Positions 12,629-23,780 of a stretch of DNA of 64,000 nt are shown in pieces. The stretch spans positions 9,556,689 to 9,620,688 of the forward strand of contig NC_034010.1 of NCBI RefSeq assembly GCF_000346465.2, in the 5' to 3' direction. The notes beneath the pieces are model-generated. The model made no database searches and was not told where the DNA came from. It saw nothing but the letters and a program-made list of their open reading frames with translations. The position numbers were made by a program, and so were the translations under genes. The first letter of the stretch is position 1. Each line of letters opens with the position of its first letter. The stretch comes from Prunus persica. Its lineage: Eukaryota > Streptophyta > Magnoliopsida > Rosales > Rosaceae.

Positions 12629-12640
12629 CTGGGGGGCATT
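12629..12640 (+). other. Element A polypurine tract
   Basis: GCTGGGGGGCATT-type purine tract directly before the 3' LTR. The same tract precedes the LTRs at 18899, 28024, 46566 and 60779, and follows the minus-strand LTR of D. Confidence 0.82.
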
Positions 12641-13229
12641 TGTGGGAACTAAATTAAACATGAACCCTAGGTCAAATAATTAGGCCAATCAATTTGGGAA
12701 TTATTTGACCTAATTAGGAGTTACCTAACCTAATTGGGAGTTACCTAACCTAATTGGGAATTACCTAATCAAATTGGGAGTTGCTTGATCCTCGCCTTAA
12801 TTAGGGATTCAGTTAAATCCCTAATCCCTAAATACACCAACCACACCAACCTCACCAACTACACCAACCCCACCAACCTCTCCAAGGCCACTATAAATAC
12901 TTGGTTACGCATAAGGATGAGGTATGACAGAACTACTGCTAAAACTTCTGTAGAGATCTTCCCTCACAGAGCCTAGCTACCTCCTCTCTCCCTCTCTTTT
13001 GCATAAGGCTCCGGCCGCCCGGTTTATATTATAAACATATCTCCGTACTCTATTAGCTATTATTTTCTAAACGATTCAATTGAACTAATTTAGGCATCGG
13101 AGGGCCTTTGGCCAACACCCCCCGGGTGTGGTCCTCGTATTTGTTCTATTTTGCAGGGAGAAAGAGGCAGCAAAGAAGAAAGGGGAATCTTTCCAATCGA
13201 ATATTCTCGTGGGGAAATTTGCTCCCACA
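12641..13229 (+). repeat. Element A 3' LTR
   Basis: TGTGGGAACT...GCTCCCACA, of the same U3 and U5 type as the 5' LTR at 6352. It has one extra unit of about 21 bp in the CTAATTGGGAGTTACC region and one fewer CACCAACC segment. A TATA box (CTATAAATAC) lies at about 12891-12900. Confidence 0.9.
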
Positions 13230-13679
13230 CTGTTGAACCTGATTGAAATCTTCTGTAGGATAGTGTTTGGATGTGACTGAGTCGAGAATTTGCTTTGTCA
13301 CTCTTTCTAGGTTGAAGTCATCAGACACGCATACCCAAGCAGTCGGTCTAAATTGCTGGGTTGCATTAATTTCATTGAACACTTGTGCAGCAAGTGTTGT
13401 CTTTCCGACTCCAGCCATACCAACAATGGAAACTACATCAAAATTTACAGCACGACACTCTTGTTTCAACAGAAATTCCATGACCCGCCTTTTGTCTTCA
13501 TCCTTTCCAATCACAGGTCCATCTGGTTCACTGGAAGTGGGAGGTAAATTTTGACGTGCCTTAGTGGACGACGTCGTCCCAGTAATGATATTCAAACTAA
13601 GCTGGTCCTTTCGCCGAGATATCTCTTGTAAACGCTCAGTAATCTTCTGTATTTCTGAGTTCATTTTGTAGTTGAAAAC
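13230..13679 (-). pseudogene. CC-NBS-LRR resistance pseudogene, 5' part (end of coiled coil and P-loop)
   Basis: Reading leftward from 13679 it encodes the end of the coiled-coil domain (KITERLQEISRRKDQL), the P-loop GMAGVGKTT (13395-13421) and RNBS-A (TAWVCVSDDFNL). It stops at the element A boundary inside the stretch before kinase-2. It joins in frame with 6351 once element A and one target copy are removed. The N-terminal half of the coiled coil is missing: at 13680 the coding sequence meets the 5' LTR of the B-C chain, and its continuation was not found anywhere in the window. The Walker A lysine is intact, but the gene is broken at both ends. Confidence 0.93.
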
Positions 13680-14375
13680 TATGGGAATCGAATTAAATCA
13701 GACTTTAGGTCAAATAATTCCTTCCATTTGGGGATTATTTGCCCTAATTGGGAATTAATCAACCTAATTGGGAGTTACTCAATTTAATTGGGGATTACTC
13801 AATTAAATGGAACTTTACCTAATTAGGTTGAGAATTGATTTGATTCCTACCACAATTCCCAATAAATGAGGAGTTACCTAATTGAATTAGGATTTGATTT
13901 GATACCTACCACAATTAGGGATTTTATTTACCCTAATAAATCAATCCCTAATTAATCAAATCAATTCCAAATAGGGGAGGAATAATTCCCTTCCATCTAC
14001 AGAATTATTTCTCTGAAACCCTAGCCTCCAAGACCACTATAAAAGAATAGCCACACACAAGGGTTGAGGTACGTCTGAAATGTCTACTGAAAACTCTGCA
14101 GAAAATTCCTCTCAAACCCTAGGCACCTCCTTTCTCTCTCTCTTTTACATAAGGCTCCGCCCGCCCAGTTTACACCTTAAACACATCTCCGTACCCTAGT
14201 TAGCTAGGGTTTTTCTTACAAATACTTGATCTAATTTAGGCATCGGAGGGTCTTTGGCCAACACCCCCCGGGTGTGGTCCTCTTATTTGTTCTATTTTGC
14301 AGGGAGAAAGAGGCGACGAAGAAGAAAGGGGAATCTTTTGAACCGAATATTCTCGTGGGGAAATTTGCTCCCACA
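13680..14375 (+). repeat. First LTR of the B-C chain (696 bp)
   Basis: It starts TATGGGAA, a variant of the family's TGTGGGAA, and ends GCTCCCACA. Its left half (to about 14035) matches the LTRs at 28024 and in D. Its right half (after about 14085, for example CCTAGTTAGCTAGGG) matches the LTR at 46566. A TATA box (CTATAAAAG) is at about 14038. Its recombinant make-up is discussed in the findings. Confidence 0.88.
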
Positions 14376-14462
14376 AATTGGTGCTTTCATTGAGAGCACG
14401 AGATATACTCAAAGCGTGCTCCAAATCTATTTTTTCAATCCACCAAAGCCTTCCAAACAACC

Positions 14463-16704
14463 ATGGTTGGAAGCAAACGCCTTAGGGACAAAACCACCGC
14501 GACCGTGCACTCTGGAACGGCCAAAGCCTTGCTGCCACCACGAGGTACAGCTGCTGCCAGCGATTTGCAGCAACCTCCCATTGCTGCCAGCACTTTCCAG
14601 CAGCTTCCCAGCGAGATCCAGCAACATCCCATGGCTGCCAGTGCGTTCCAGCAGCTCCCCGGCCAGTTTCAGCAGCCTCCCATGGCTGCCAGCGCATTCC
14701 AGCAGCTTCCCAGCGATTTCCAACAGCCTCCCATGGCTGCCAGCGTGTTCCAGCACCTTCCTGGTGGGTTCCAGCAGCCTCTGTCCAGCCACCTCCGGCA
14801 GCTACGCAACCTCTCCAAACAACTGCTATAGCAACCGGAATGCAGCAGCAGCTGTGCCATGTGGCTGCTGAAATTGCAGCGCAGCCACGCAGCCCCGTGG
14901 CCTCCTCCGTCGTGCAACCACAAGGCCTTGGTGCCGGTGTCTCCACCCATGATAGTGCCGCCATTCGTGACCACCTCAATGCCATCTTGGGCCATTCCTT
15001 AGTCTTGGAGCAAATCCATTCACTCCCTCCTTTGCAACCACACTTGACGTATGCACCCGAATACACATCTAATGGAACCCTAGCCCATCTGCCATTGGGC
15101 CCGCGCAGTCAAGTGAGCCTTAACTGACGAGTTGATCAGCTTACACAAAGGGTTGAAGACCAAAACAATTTAATTGGCCAGCTCCTCAAGCAGATCAACT
15201 TGGGTCAAAACCTTAGAGCCCATGACAAAGAGAGAAGGATCCGCGAGCATAACCGTGAGCATTTTGAGGGATCCCAGACTAGTCAGTCAAAGACAAACTG
15301 GCAGGGAAGAGAACGAGATCAAGCTGACGAGATGCAGACATCTACAAGCTGTACTCTAAGCCGATCGACGACCCATTCAAGGCTAGGCTCACAAGGGGCA
15401 CGAGTTCGGGAACGATTGCCTGACGAATGCAACGACCGAAGTTCACTAACCGGCTCGAGAACCAACTTGCGATGACAAATCGTGGAGGAATCTTCGTAAG
15501 CTCAATCCACCAATCTTCCTCACGGGCAGGGCAACCAAGAAGGTCAACTTCTTCAAGTGGACGAGGAAGTCAACCATCCTCGCCTGAATCACGGGGTCGC
15601 CAACGTGAGCAACAAGCCATGAGCGCGGAGGACGGTGAGAAGCTCGTAAACGACCGACTTTGTAACTTAAAGATTGGTGGAAATTTCGAAGATGCTCTAT
15701 GCAGGGAGGTAGACCAAGCAAACTCTACGCCTTTCACTGTCGACATCGAGCAGACTGCTCCTCCAAAGAGATTCTCAACTCCTTCATTCACGCATTTCAA
15801 AGGGGATTCAGATCGCGAGAGCCATCTAAAACACTACCAAAGTATCATGATCTTCTACAAGGCTATCGATGCGCTGATGTGCAAGGTGTTTGCAATGACA
15901 TTGCTAGGAGCAGCCCAAGACTGGTTCCACACCCTGCCAGTTGGGTCGATCAGCAACTTCAAGGAGCTAGCTCGCATCTTCACTAAAGAATACACTTCTT
16001 ACAGGACGATCAAGAAGAACCTTGACCACCTGTTCAACCTGCAAAAGAAGTACGATGAATCCCTCCGAGATTACATCAAGAGGCTCAAAGCAGAAAGGGC
16101 GAACATCAGTGGATGTGACTACCGAATCGCGTCATCGGCCTTCAAGAGGGGCTTGCCAATTGAGTGTGAGATGTATCGCGAGCTAACCATCTCTCCCTGC
16201 CAAACACTAGTAGAAGTCCTTGCAACAGCAGAGCGCTATGCACTTTGGGACGATGATCGGACTGCCGCAAAGAAAGCTGCCAAGCAAGCTGATCAACAGG
16301 TTGAGCAGGGAAGCCAAAGAAACGACATGATAAAAGACAAGGATGGAGGCAAGCGCGGATTACAACCTCAGAGAGGTGCTCTGTTTGCCGACAGCTATAC
16401 CAAGTTTACTATCCCAATACACCAGATCTTAGCCCAAGTAAAGAACATGCCTTGGTTCAAGAAACCATCGCCTTTGAAAGGAAACCCAGCTAAGAAGGAT
16501 ACCAGTAGATGCTGTGAATTCCATGAATGGCACAGTTATTACAGAAATGACTGCTTCGCCTGGAAAAAGCACCTCGAAGAACTGGTCGGAGATGGCCATT
16601 GCACGAAATTCATCACAAAGGGGGCTATCCAGCAAATCAAAGATCGTGATGCAGCTGCCAACAAACCTCCACGAAAAAAGTCATACGGATCAACACAATC
16701 TTAG
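14463..16704 (+). pseudogene. Element B gag with FQQ-repeat leader
   Basis: ATG at 14463 (MVGSKRLRDK) opens a 122-residue leader containing four 17-residue repeats of the type PPMAASAFQQLP. A stop and frame changes follow. The next piece (14840-15127) has LVLEQIHSLPPLQPHL. The main capsid region is open at 15427-16704 (425 residues), with QDWFHTLP, YTSYRTIKKN, a charged C-terminal half and the zinc-type cluster CCEFHEWHSYYRNDC. It is the longest intact gag core in the window. The zinc cluster has altered spacing residues (GHGH to WHSY), so metal binding may be lost. It has no pol behind it, only the shared deletion scar. Confidence 0.85.
14574..14777 (+). repeat. 51-bp coding minisatellite in gag leader (4 units)
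   Basis: Four head-to-tail 51-bp units each encode 17 residues ending in IQQ, FQQ or similar. The length is a multiple of three, so the frame is kept. The same repeat is present in E at about 39149-39264 and resumes after 41849. Confidence 0.88.
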
Positions 16705-17032
16705 CCGACTTGAAGAACCCGAGCTGACCATCAAGAAGTAAAAGAGAAAGATCATGCATGCGACAAGCGCAGGTCTCCCAAGCTGTCACCTGCTATCCAG
16801 TCATGGAAGACGATCCCAACATCATCTTTTAAGGGAAGGAAGTTCCAAGACAACGGAATGCCCATCACCTCCGGAGGTACTATCCACGAAGCTCCTTGCC
16901 TATTAGCTCGACTCCAAGCAGGCGGCCATGCCTCCCTCTCCTCCATTGAAGACAAGTTACTTTTGATGTTACCCTTGCAACTCATCTCTTTTGTTTAATA
17001 AAGCAATGCAGTCACACATACATCAAATGCAA
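16705..17032 (+). pseudogene. Pol deletion scar and pol tail of element B
   Basis: Same join as in element A: the gag-protease border runs directly into the last integrase codons, with stops. It is followed by CAATAAAGCAATG, which could act as a polyadenylation-type signal (inference). Confidence 0.65.
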
Positions 17033-17637
17033 TCGACACATCTTCAGAGGTAGGCCAAACGAGCCACACTTATCGACACGTCTTCGAACGTAAGCCAATC
17101 GGGCCACACTCATGACATGTCTTTTGACGTAGGCCAAATAGGTCACTCACATCGACACGTCTCCGGATGTAGGCCAAACAGGCCACACACACATCGACAG
17201 GTATCCTGACGTAGGCCAAGCGGGTCACTCACATCGACACGTCTCTGGACGTAGGCCAAATGGGCCACACACACATCGACACGTCTCTAGACGTAGGCCA
17301 AACGGGCCACACTCATCGACACGTCTTCGAACGTAGGCCAAACGGACCACTCTCATCTCCACGTCTCCGGAGGTAGGCCAAACGGGCCACACTCATCGAC
17401 ACGTCTCCGGACATAGGCCAAATGGGCCACTCACATCCCCACGTCTCCGGATGTAGGCCAAGCGAGCCATTATCATCTCATCGACACGTCTCCGGACGTA
17501 GGCCAAGCGAGCCATTCTCATCTCATCGACACGTCTCCGGACGTAGGCCAAACGGGTCACACTCATCAACACATCTCCGGACATAGGTCAAATGCGCCGC
17601 TCTCATCGACATGTCTCCGGACATAGGTCAAACATGT
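17033..17637. repeat. 40-bp tandem array of element B (about 15 units)
   Basis: Same 40-bp family as in element A, with some 42-47 bp units where CACACACA or TCTCATCTCATC is expanded. It sits between the pol tail and the antisense gene remnant. Confidence 0.95.
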
Positions 17638-17900
17638 TGTGACTTGAGAAAAACATCCTATGATATATGCAGAGCATGCCTCGAGTCCCTTAAGAAGGAC
17701 CCTGGCACTTATAAATTTCCTGAAGGAGACACACAATCAAGATACTGGTTGGTTACTCAAGCAGTTCACAAGTCAATACGCAAATTGAAGTTGAAAAAAT
17801 AACTGAAATTTCCAAAGCAAGTTGACCAACTGGCCGAGTTCAACAATTATTCTACACAAGAAAGCAGACTACAAAAGTTGAAAAGAAATAAATGAGTCGA
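17638..17900. other. 3' flank of accessory gene in element B
   Basis: Contains the motif GAGTCCCTTAAGAAGGACCC and a GAAGTTGAAAAAATAACTG block, both shared almost unchanged with E (45345-45490) and related to C (25985-26170). No coding content was recognised. Confidence 0.5.
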
Positions 17901-17904
17901 CGAT

Positions 17905-18577
17905 GCTGAATCAACTCCACGCTTGACTGCTCGTGACTCAACAGCTGGATCGCGATAGTTAAGCGAATGAGCACACCTCCCAGTTCGATCTTCATCCCTT
18001 AACTAGTGCAGATAACTCGAACTTCAGAAAGGAATGCCAGCATCCCTTTACTTCTCGGCAAGCAGACCACTTCATGGAGCAAATCACGGTCTCCAGGCTT
18101 GTCTGTAGGAGACTCAAGTGGAACATCCCGAACATCGCGTATACAATTAATCTTTTTGCTATCTGCACCAACAAGATGTTTAAACCTTGCTGATGGCGGC
18201 GGAACAGCTCTTACTTGAATCTTCTCAGCTGAATGGATCCTTGGCTTTTTCCTCAATGGAGTCGCATCTTTCGCTAGCAAAGTCGTAGCTTTATTTCTTG
18301 AAGACTTGACATGTCGGCCATCCTTTTTTAAAAGGAGTCTGGCAGAACACTCCTCCTGCCCAACCGGCAGATCATTAGAGTCTAGACTATTTTGCTTCCA
18401 TCTCTCAACATACTGGGCAGGGGCGGACCACCAACGGTCACCGCTACTCCAACCAGCGACGACAACGAACTTGGTCCCTTCAGCCACCAGCGACGACAAC
18501 CAACTTGGTCCCATCTAGCTAGTCCTCGCAGCAAAAAAGAGAAGACGAAGAAAAAAAAATATACTTGCTCGACTTAC
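17905..18577 (-). pseudogene. Antisense accessory gene of element B, central fragment only
   Basis: The open piece 17999-18514 includes the conserved basic stretch LRKKPRIHSAEKIQ and the following block that ends near VRVICTS. The N-terminal LYLWGG region and the C-terminal coiled coil seen in D are both missing. Element E carries the same shortened version, so B and E share an ancestor. The upstream part of this open frame (about 18430-18514) is probably intron sequence read through. Confidence 0.72.
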
Positions 18578-18707
18578 CTTGGGATGCACAACAACTCCTC
18601 TCTTCTACAAGTAGTACAAATTCTCCAAGATCTCTCTCAAGCTAGAAAGTAAAGAAGTCAAGTTTGCGATGTGAAGAAGAGTGAAGAGAAGCCCTACATT
18701 TATACAG
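18577..18707 (-). promoter_or_regulatory. Antisense gene promoter, leader exon and splice donor (element B)
   Basis: On the minus strand: TATA box TATAAATG (about 18697-18706), about 95 nt of leader, then CCCAAG|GTAAGTCGAG with the donor GT at 18577-18576. The TATA lies about 195 bp from the LTR boundary and points away from the 3' LTR, against the element's own transcription. Confidence 0.75.
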
Positions 18708-18898
18708 GTTGGGCATCCTAGGTCAAGAAAGAATCGCAAACCCATTCCTACTGGGAACCCAACTCCAAGAACAGTCAAAAGCAGACTCCAATTAGGAGCC
18801 CAAATCCAAGAAGGAAGCCCAGTTACAGCTGGACAGCCCAACAGTTAATTCACACCTCCTCCATGCCATCACCCGCCATGCAGAAGCTGGGGGGCATT

Positions 18899-19433
18899 TG
18901 TGGGAACCTAATTTTAAGCAAACCCTAGGTCAAATATTTCCTTCCATTTGGGGACTATTTGATTTGGGGATTCTTGCCTTGATTAGAAATTTGATTCGCA
19001 TTAAATCCCTAATTGATTTAAATCTCCTAAGATCAGAAAAATAATTCATTTCCCAACAAGGATCATTTTTCTCCAAACCCTAACCCTACGAGGCTCTATA
19101 AAAGCATGGCCACACACAAGGGTTGAGGTACGTCTGAAATCTCTACTGAAACTCTACGGGAAATTCCTCTCAAACCCTAGCCACCTCCTTTCTGTCTCCC
19201 TTTTACATAAGGCTCCAACCGCCCGGTTTACACATTAAACACATCACGTACCCTATTTTAGCTATCGTTTCTCTACGGATCGATTGAACTGATTTAGGCA
19301 TCGGAGGGCCTTTGGCCAACACCCCCCGGGTGTGGTCCTCTTATTTGTTCTATTTTGCAGGGAGAAAGAGGTGGCGAAGAAGAAAAGGGAATCTTTCGAA
19401 CCGAATATTCTTGTGGGGAAATTTGCTCCCATA
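18899..19433 (+). repeat. Middle LTR of the B-C chain, shared by units B and C (535 bp)
   Basis: TGTGGGAACC...GCTCCCATA. A polypurine tract abuts it on the left (18887-18898) and the primer-site leader AATTGGTGCTTTC abuts it on the right. The left half matches the LTR of E (46566). The right half (CCTATTTTAGCTATCG, GGATCGATTGAAC) matches 28024 and D. A TATA box (CTATAAAAG) is at about 19092. Confidence 0.9.
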
Positions 19434-19530
19434 AATTGGTGCTTTCATTGAGAGCACGAGTTATACTCAACGCGTGCTCAAGGAATCCGGTCCTCCTGTT
19501 TTCCAATCCACCAAAGCGTTCTAAACAACC

Positions 19531-21530
19531 ATGGTTGGAAGTATGAAGACGAGAGGCAAAGCCGCCGCAATAGCTAGATCCGCGATGGCCCAAAGCCACT
19601 CCACCCACGATCCCGCGATCAACATGGTGGCATTGCCACCTCTCACCACCGCACCGGCCACTGCCGCCGAACATGGTGGAACTTCCCATCAAGGTGGACT
19701 CGTTACCACTGCCGACCTAAGGCCGATCTTGGAGCAACTCCAAGCATTCCCTCCATTGCCTCCACGCGCGATGTACGCTCCAGCATACACCTCCAATGAA
19801 ACCCTAGCCGGTGTGCAGTTGGGCTCCACACAGTTCTCTCCTCCCGATCCACGAAATCAAGCAGACCATAATCTGAGAGTTGACCAGCTAACTCAGAGAA
19901 TGGACGACCAAAACAATCTAATGAGGCATCTTCTCAACCAAATAAGCTTTGCTCAAAACCTTAGCCTTGGACAACCAGGCGAGGAGAGAAGGATGGACAA
20001 ACGCGCCAGTAGACAGCTCGACGGGTACCAAGCATGTCGAGCAGGAGCAGGCAGACAAGGTAAGGGACAACAACATGATCGGTTTACCGACATGTCGCAA
20101 GCATCTGCTAACCACACTCAGAGTAGCCTGAGTTTAAGGAACGACGTGCGTGAAAGGCTAGGCCCACTACTCGATGTTCGCGCCCACTTGGGCCTGCAGG
20201 GAAATGTACATCAAAGGCTAGGCCCCCAAGGAGGTCAGCCAGACAACCATCGCAACGAGGATCGTAAAGAAAGGCCTAGCTGTCTACTAGCAGAGAAGCA
20301 TTCATGAAATGCTAGGCTCCCGGGGAGGTTAGCTGGATAACCCTCATAATGAAGACCATGAGGAAAGACGCTCCGTCACTCACTCTCGAAGAGCCTGTCC
20401 TCATCGACAAGCTACAGAGAATCTTTGGTAGGCGCAGTCCACCAACATGCCACCTAGGCATCGCAGACGGGAAGGTTGATCCTTGGAAATCAACGAGGAA
20501 GTCAGTCAGCATCGAATAATTCGTGAAGGTCGCCAACGTGGCCGACCAGCAATGTATGCGAAAGATGTAGAGAAGCTTGTGAATGACCGACTTCGAGACT
20601 TGAAGATCGGCGAAAATTTTGAAGATGCACTACGAAAGGAGATAGACCAGGCAAACTCTATGCCTTTCACTGCCGAAATCGAGCAAGCTGCTCCTCCAAA
20701 GCGATTCTCAATGCCCACATTCACACATTTCAAAGGGGATTCCGATCCCGAAAGCCGTCTAAAACACTTCAAAAGTGTCATGATCCTCCACAAGGCTGAC
20801 GACGTGCTGATGTGCAAGGTATTTGCGATGACCTTTCGAGGAGCAGCCCAAGACTGGTTCCACACCTTACCATCCGGGTCGATCAGCAGCTTCAAGAGCT
20901 GGCTTACGTCTTCACCAAAGAATACACCTTTTACCAAACAATTAAGAAGAACCTTGACCACTTGTACAACCTGCGCAAGAAGTCCGACGAATCCTTTCGA
21001 GATTACATCAAGAGATTTAAGGCAGAAAAGGCCAACATTGTAGGATGTGACGACCGACTGCGGGATGCTATGCGCTCTGGGATGACGATCGAGACGCCGC
21101 AAAAAAGTCTACGAAGTAGGAAGATCAGCCGACTAAGTGGGCAGGCCAAAGAAGCGACGGATTTAACAATAGAAACAAGGACAAGCGCAGGTCGCACCCA
21201 CAAGGGGAGGCTACGGCAGGGGAGAACTACACCAAGTTCACCATCCCATACACCAAATCTTAGCCCAGGTGAAGGACAAACCTTGGGTAAGAAGACCGCC
21301 ACCCTTGAATGGACATCCGGACAAAAGGGATACTAGCAAATACTGTACCTTCCATGGGATGCATAGGCACACTACGAACAACTGTTTCGCTTGGAAAGCG
21401 CACCTTGAAGAACTCGTGAGAGAAGGCCACTGCACTAAATTTATTGCGAAGCAGGCCATCGAACAGATTGAGGATTGAGACACCGCCAAGGAGCCACCTC
21501 AGAAGGTCATAAGAATTAACACAATCCTAG
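19531..21530 (+). pseudogene. Element C gag (decayed)
   Basis: ATG at 19531 (MVGSMKTRGK) opens a 258-residue leader of the non-FQQ type. The capsid core is at about 20550-21060 in two frames, with QDWFHTLP and a one-base slip near 20893. The zinc-type cluster (CTFHGMHRHTTNNC) is at about 21344-21385. Much of the C-terminal gag half seen in B (AERYALWDDD region) is shortened near 21060. In a live element this would be the particle protein that packages its RNA, and it could in principle also package the gag-only relatives. Confidence 0.82.
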
Positions 21531-21591
21531 CCGACTCCGAGGAGTCTGGGCTACCAGCAAGGAAAAGAAGAGGAAGATCAAACAGGCCACC

Positions 21592-22185
21592 GTGATCTCC
21601 CAAATCTCGACCGACCTTCCACCAGCAGAAGACGATCCTGTAATTGCCTTCCAAAAGAAAGATCTGATCGGCCTCGACATGCCACATAACGATGCCCTTG
21701 TCATAAGCATTCAAATTGCTCAGGCCATGGTCGACCGAATCCACGTAGACGAGGGTAGCGCAACCAATATCCTGCAACTGGCGGTCATCCAACAGATGGG
21801 CTTGGAGACAAAGATCAACAAATTAGCCAGATTGCTAATCAATTTGAATGGTGCAACAACAGTTACCGTGGGCACGATAGACCTCGACGTTTACTTCCCA
21901 CTTATAATCAGCTCGCAAACCTTCATAGTCATTAATGAGGTCTCAACCTACAACGGCATTCTGGGTAGACTATGGATCGGCAAGATCAACGCCATCACCT
22001 CCGCCACACATCAGAAAATTCGGTACCCAATCCCTGGGGGTGGTGTCGGCCAAATCAATAGCGATCAGGCAATGGCGAGGAAATGCTCCGCCCAAGGGCT
22101 GAAGAAAAGCAAACAAGCGCAGTTCCTCCCTGTGAGCCAGACAGATTTGGAGGAGGTTGAGCAATCGAATCTTGCTATCTTGTAG
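21592..22185 (+). pseudogene. Element C aspartic protease region
   Basis: An open stretch follows gag. The active-site-like VDEGSATNI (about 21748-21774) corresponds to the D-x-G-S protease motif of Tat-type elements, and YNGILGRLWI (about 21952-21981) corresponds to the second flap/ILGR motif. Such proteases cut the gag-pol precursor inside the particle. It ends in a stop at 22185, a few dozen residues before the RT region, so gag-pol continuity is broken here. Confidence 0.8.
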
Positions 22186-22254
22186 CAATCAAAGCGTCAG
22201 GACCAAGCTGAGGAAATCCGTCCAGAGTTCTTTGCTGAAGAAGGATGGAAACCT

Positions 22255-23436
22255 GAGGAAGACGTCGAGTTAATACCCTTGGATCCTGACCAACCAGACA
22301 AGAAAGAGCGGATTGGCTGGTATTTAAGCCCAGAAGAGAAGGTGGAGCTTACCACCTTCCAGAGCAACAAAGACATGTTCGCAAGGTCGCCGTCAGACAT
22401 ACCTGGCATCGACCCAAACATCATCTGTCACCGACTCCACGTCAACCCTGCCTGCAAGCCAGTGGTGCAAAAGAGATGCAGCTTTGCATCCAAGCGAGTC
22501 GCTATCATCAAAGCTGAGATTAACAAACTCCTAGCTGCCAGCTTCATCGAAGAGGTCTCCTACTCATAGTGGCTTGCCAACGTTGTTCTGGTGGCAAAAC
22601 AAAAAAAAGGCAAATGGAGAGTTTGCGTCGATTACACAGACCTCAATAAAGCACGCCCTAAAGACAACTTCCCATTGCCGAGAATTGACCAACTCGTGGA
22701 TTCCACTTCTGGCAATCAGCTGCTTAGCTTCATGGACTCCTACTCTGGCTATAACCAAATCCTGATGCACGAGGATGACAAGGCAAAAACTTCTTTCATC
22801 ATCGGGAGAAGGACCTACTGTTACAAGGCCATGCCCTTTGGGCTGAAGAACGCCGGAGTAACCTATCAAAGGCTCGTAAATAAAATCTTCAAGGACCAGA
22901 TTGGCAAGACTATGGAGGTCGACGTGGATGACATGCTGGCCAAAGCCACAAAACGTGTAGATCACATCAGAAATCTTACCGAGGCATTCAGCCTGCTCCG
23001 CCAATATTGCATGAAATTGAATCCAAGTAATTGCACATTTGGTGTATCCTCCGGCCGATTCTTGGGATACCTGGTCATGCAACGAGGTATCGAGGCACAC
23101 CCACGTCAAATCAAAGCCATTCTCGAGATGAAGTCGCCCTCCACGGTGAAAGAGATACAAAGTCTGGCGGGCAGAGCAGCGACCCTTAACCGATTCCTCT
23201 TGAGATCAATCGACAAGTGCAGACCATTATTCAAAGCTTTGAAGAAAGGACAAAGAGACAAATGGGATGAGAAGTACGAAGTAGCTTTCCATAATCTAAA
23301 GACTTACCTCACCTCACCTCCCCTGCTCTCAAAGCCAGTCCCTAGTGAGGACTTGTTCGTGTACGTGGTAGTGTCCAACTCAGCTGTTAGTTTAGCTCTC
23401 ACATCGGGTATTCTACACATCAAAAGCTCTCCCTGA
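22255..23436 (+). pseudogene. Element C reverse transcriptase
   Basis: The RT is read in two pieces (22279-22569 and 22591-23436) separated by a stop at about 22567. Recognisable blocks are the fingers motif VCVDYTDLNKARPKDNFPLP, SYSGYNQI, MPFGLKNAG and FLGYLV. This wording is typical of the Tat lineage of Ty3/gypsy. The catalytic motif, normally YVDD, reads DVDD (22921-22932): both metal-binding aspartates remain but the tyrosine has become aspartate. With the stop this copy is inactive. Confidence 0.9.
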
Positions 23437-23780
23437 TGCAAAGACTCGCTACCCGAAATTGGAGAAATTTATTTTGGCTCTTGTAGTTTCTGCGAGAAAG
23501 CTGCGACCCTACTACCAAGCTCATCGAGTCATCGTCATGACCGACTTTTCTTTGAGATCAATCCTCCACAGCCCTGATGCTTCTCAACTACTCATGAAAT
23601 GGGCTATAGAGCTAAGCCAATATGACCTCCTCTACCAGCCAAAAACTGCAATAAAAGCCCAGGTTTTATCAACCGAAGAAGAGAAGTTGGTCAACCAAAA
23701 TAAGGAAAGTTCAAAAGCAGACGGGACCTCCTCAGAACCTAGCCAACCCAGAGACATGTGGCAATTGCGCGTAGATAGAG
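23437..23780 (+). pseudogene. Element C first RNase H region
   Basis: This continues the RT palm and connection with the usual gypsy RNase H order. LEKLILALV-like and ARKLRPYYQAH are followed by VMTDFSLRSIL and MKWAIELSQYDL in the open stretch 23459-23785. A frameshift at about 23435 detaches it from the RT. Tat elements carry this domain in degenerate form together with a second RNase H downstream. Confidence 0.72.

Larger units (their letters stand above)
6352..13229 (+). mobile_element. Element A: gag-only Tat-like LTR retrotransposon in the NB-ARC exon
   Basis: The element is 6,878 bp with LTRs at 6352-6939 and 12641-13229. The flanking pentamers are CTGCT (6347-6351) and CTGTT (13230-13234), a target duplication with one mismatch. 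Removing one copy restores the reading frame of the resistance gene across the junction. Inside are a gag remnant, a scar where pol is missing, a 40-bp tandem array and a decayed antisense accessory gene. The LTRs differ by scattered substitutions and two length changes of about 20 bp, so the insertion is not recent. Without pol it could only have moved with enzymes from a relative such as element C. Confidence 0.92.

Noticed and set aside
14482..15066. 194-codon minus-strand frame opposite the gag leader
   Set aside because: It is the complement of the FQQ minisatellite and neighbouring gag codons. The plus strand has the conserved gag content.
18392..18652. Plus-strand short frames near the LTR of element B
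   Set aside because: They overlap the leader, donor and intron of the antisense gene and show no protein similarity.
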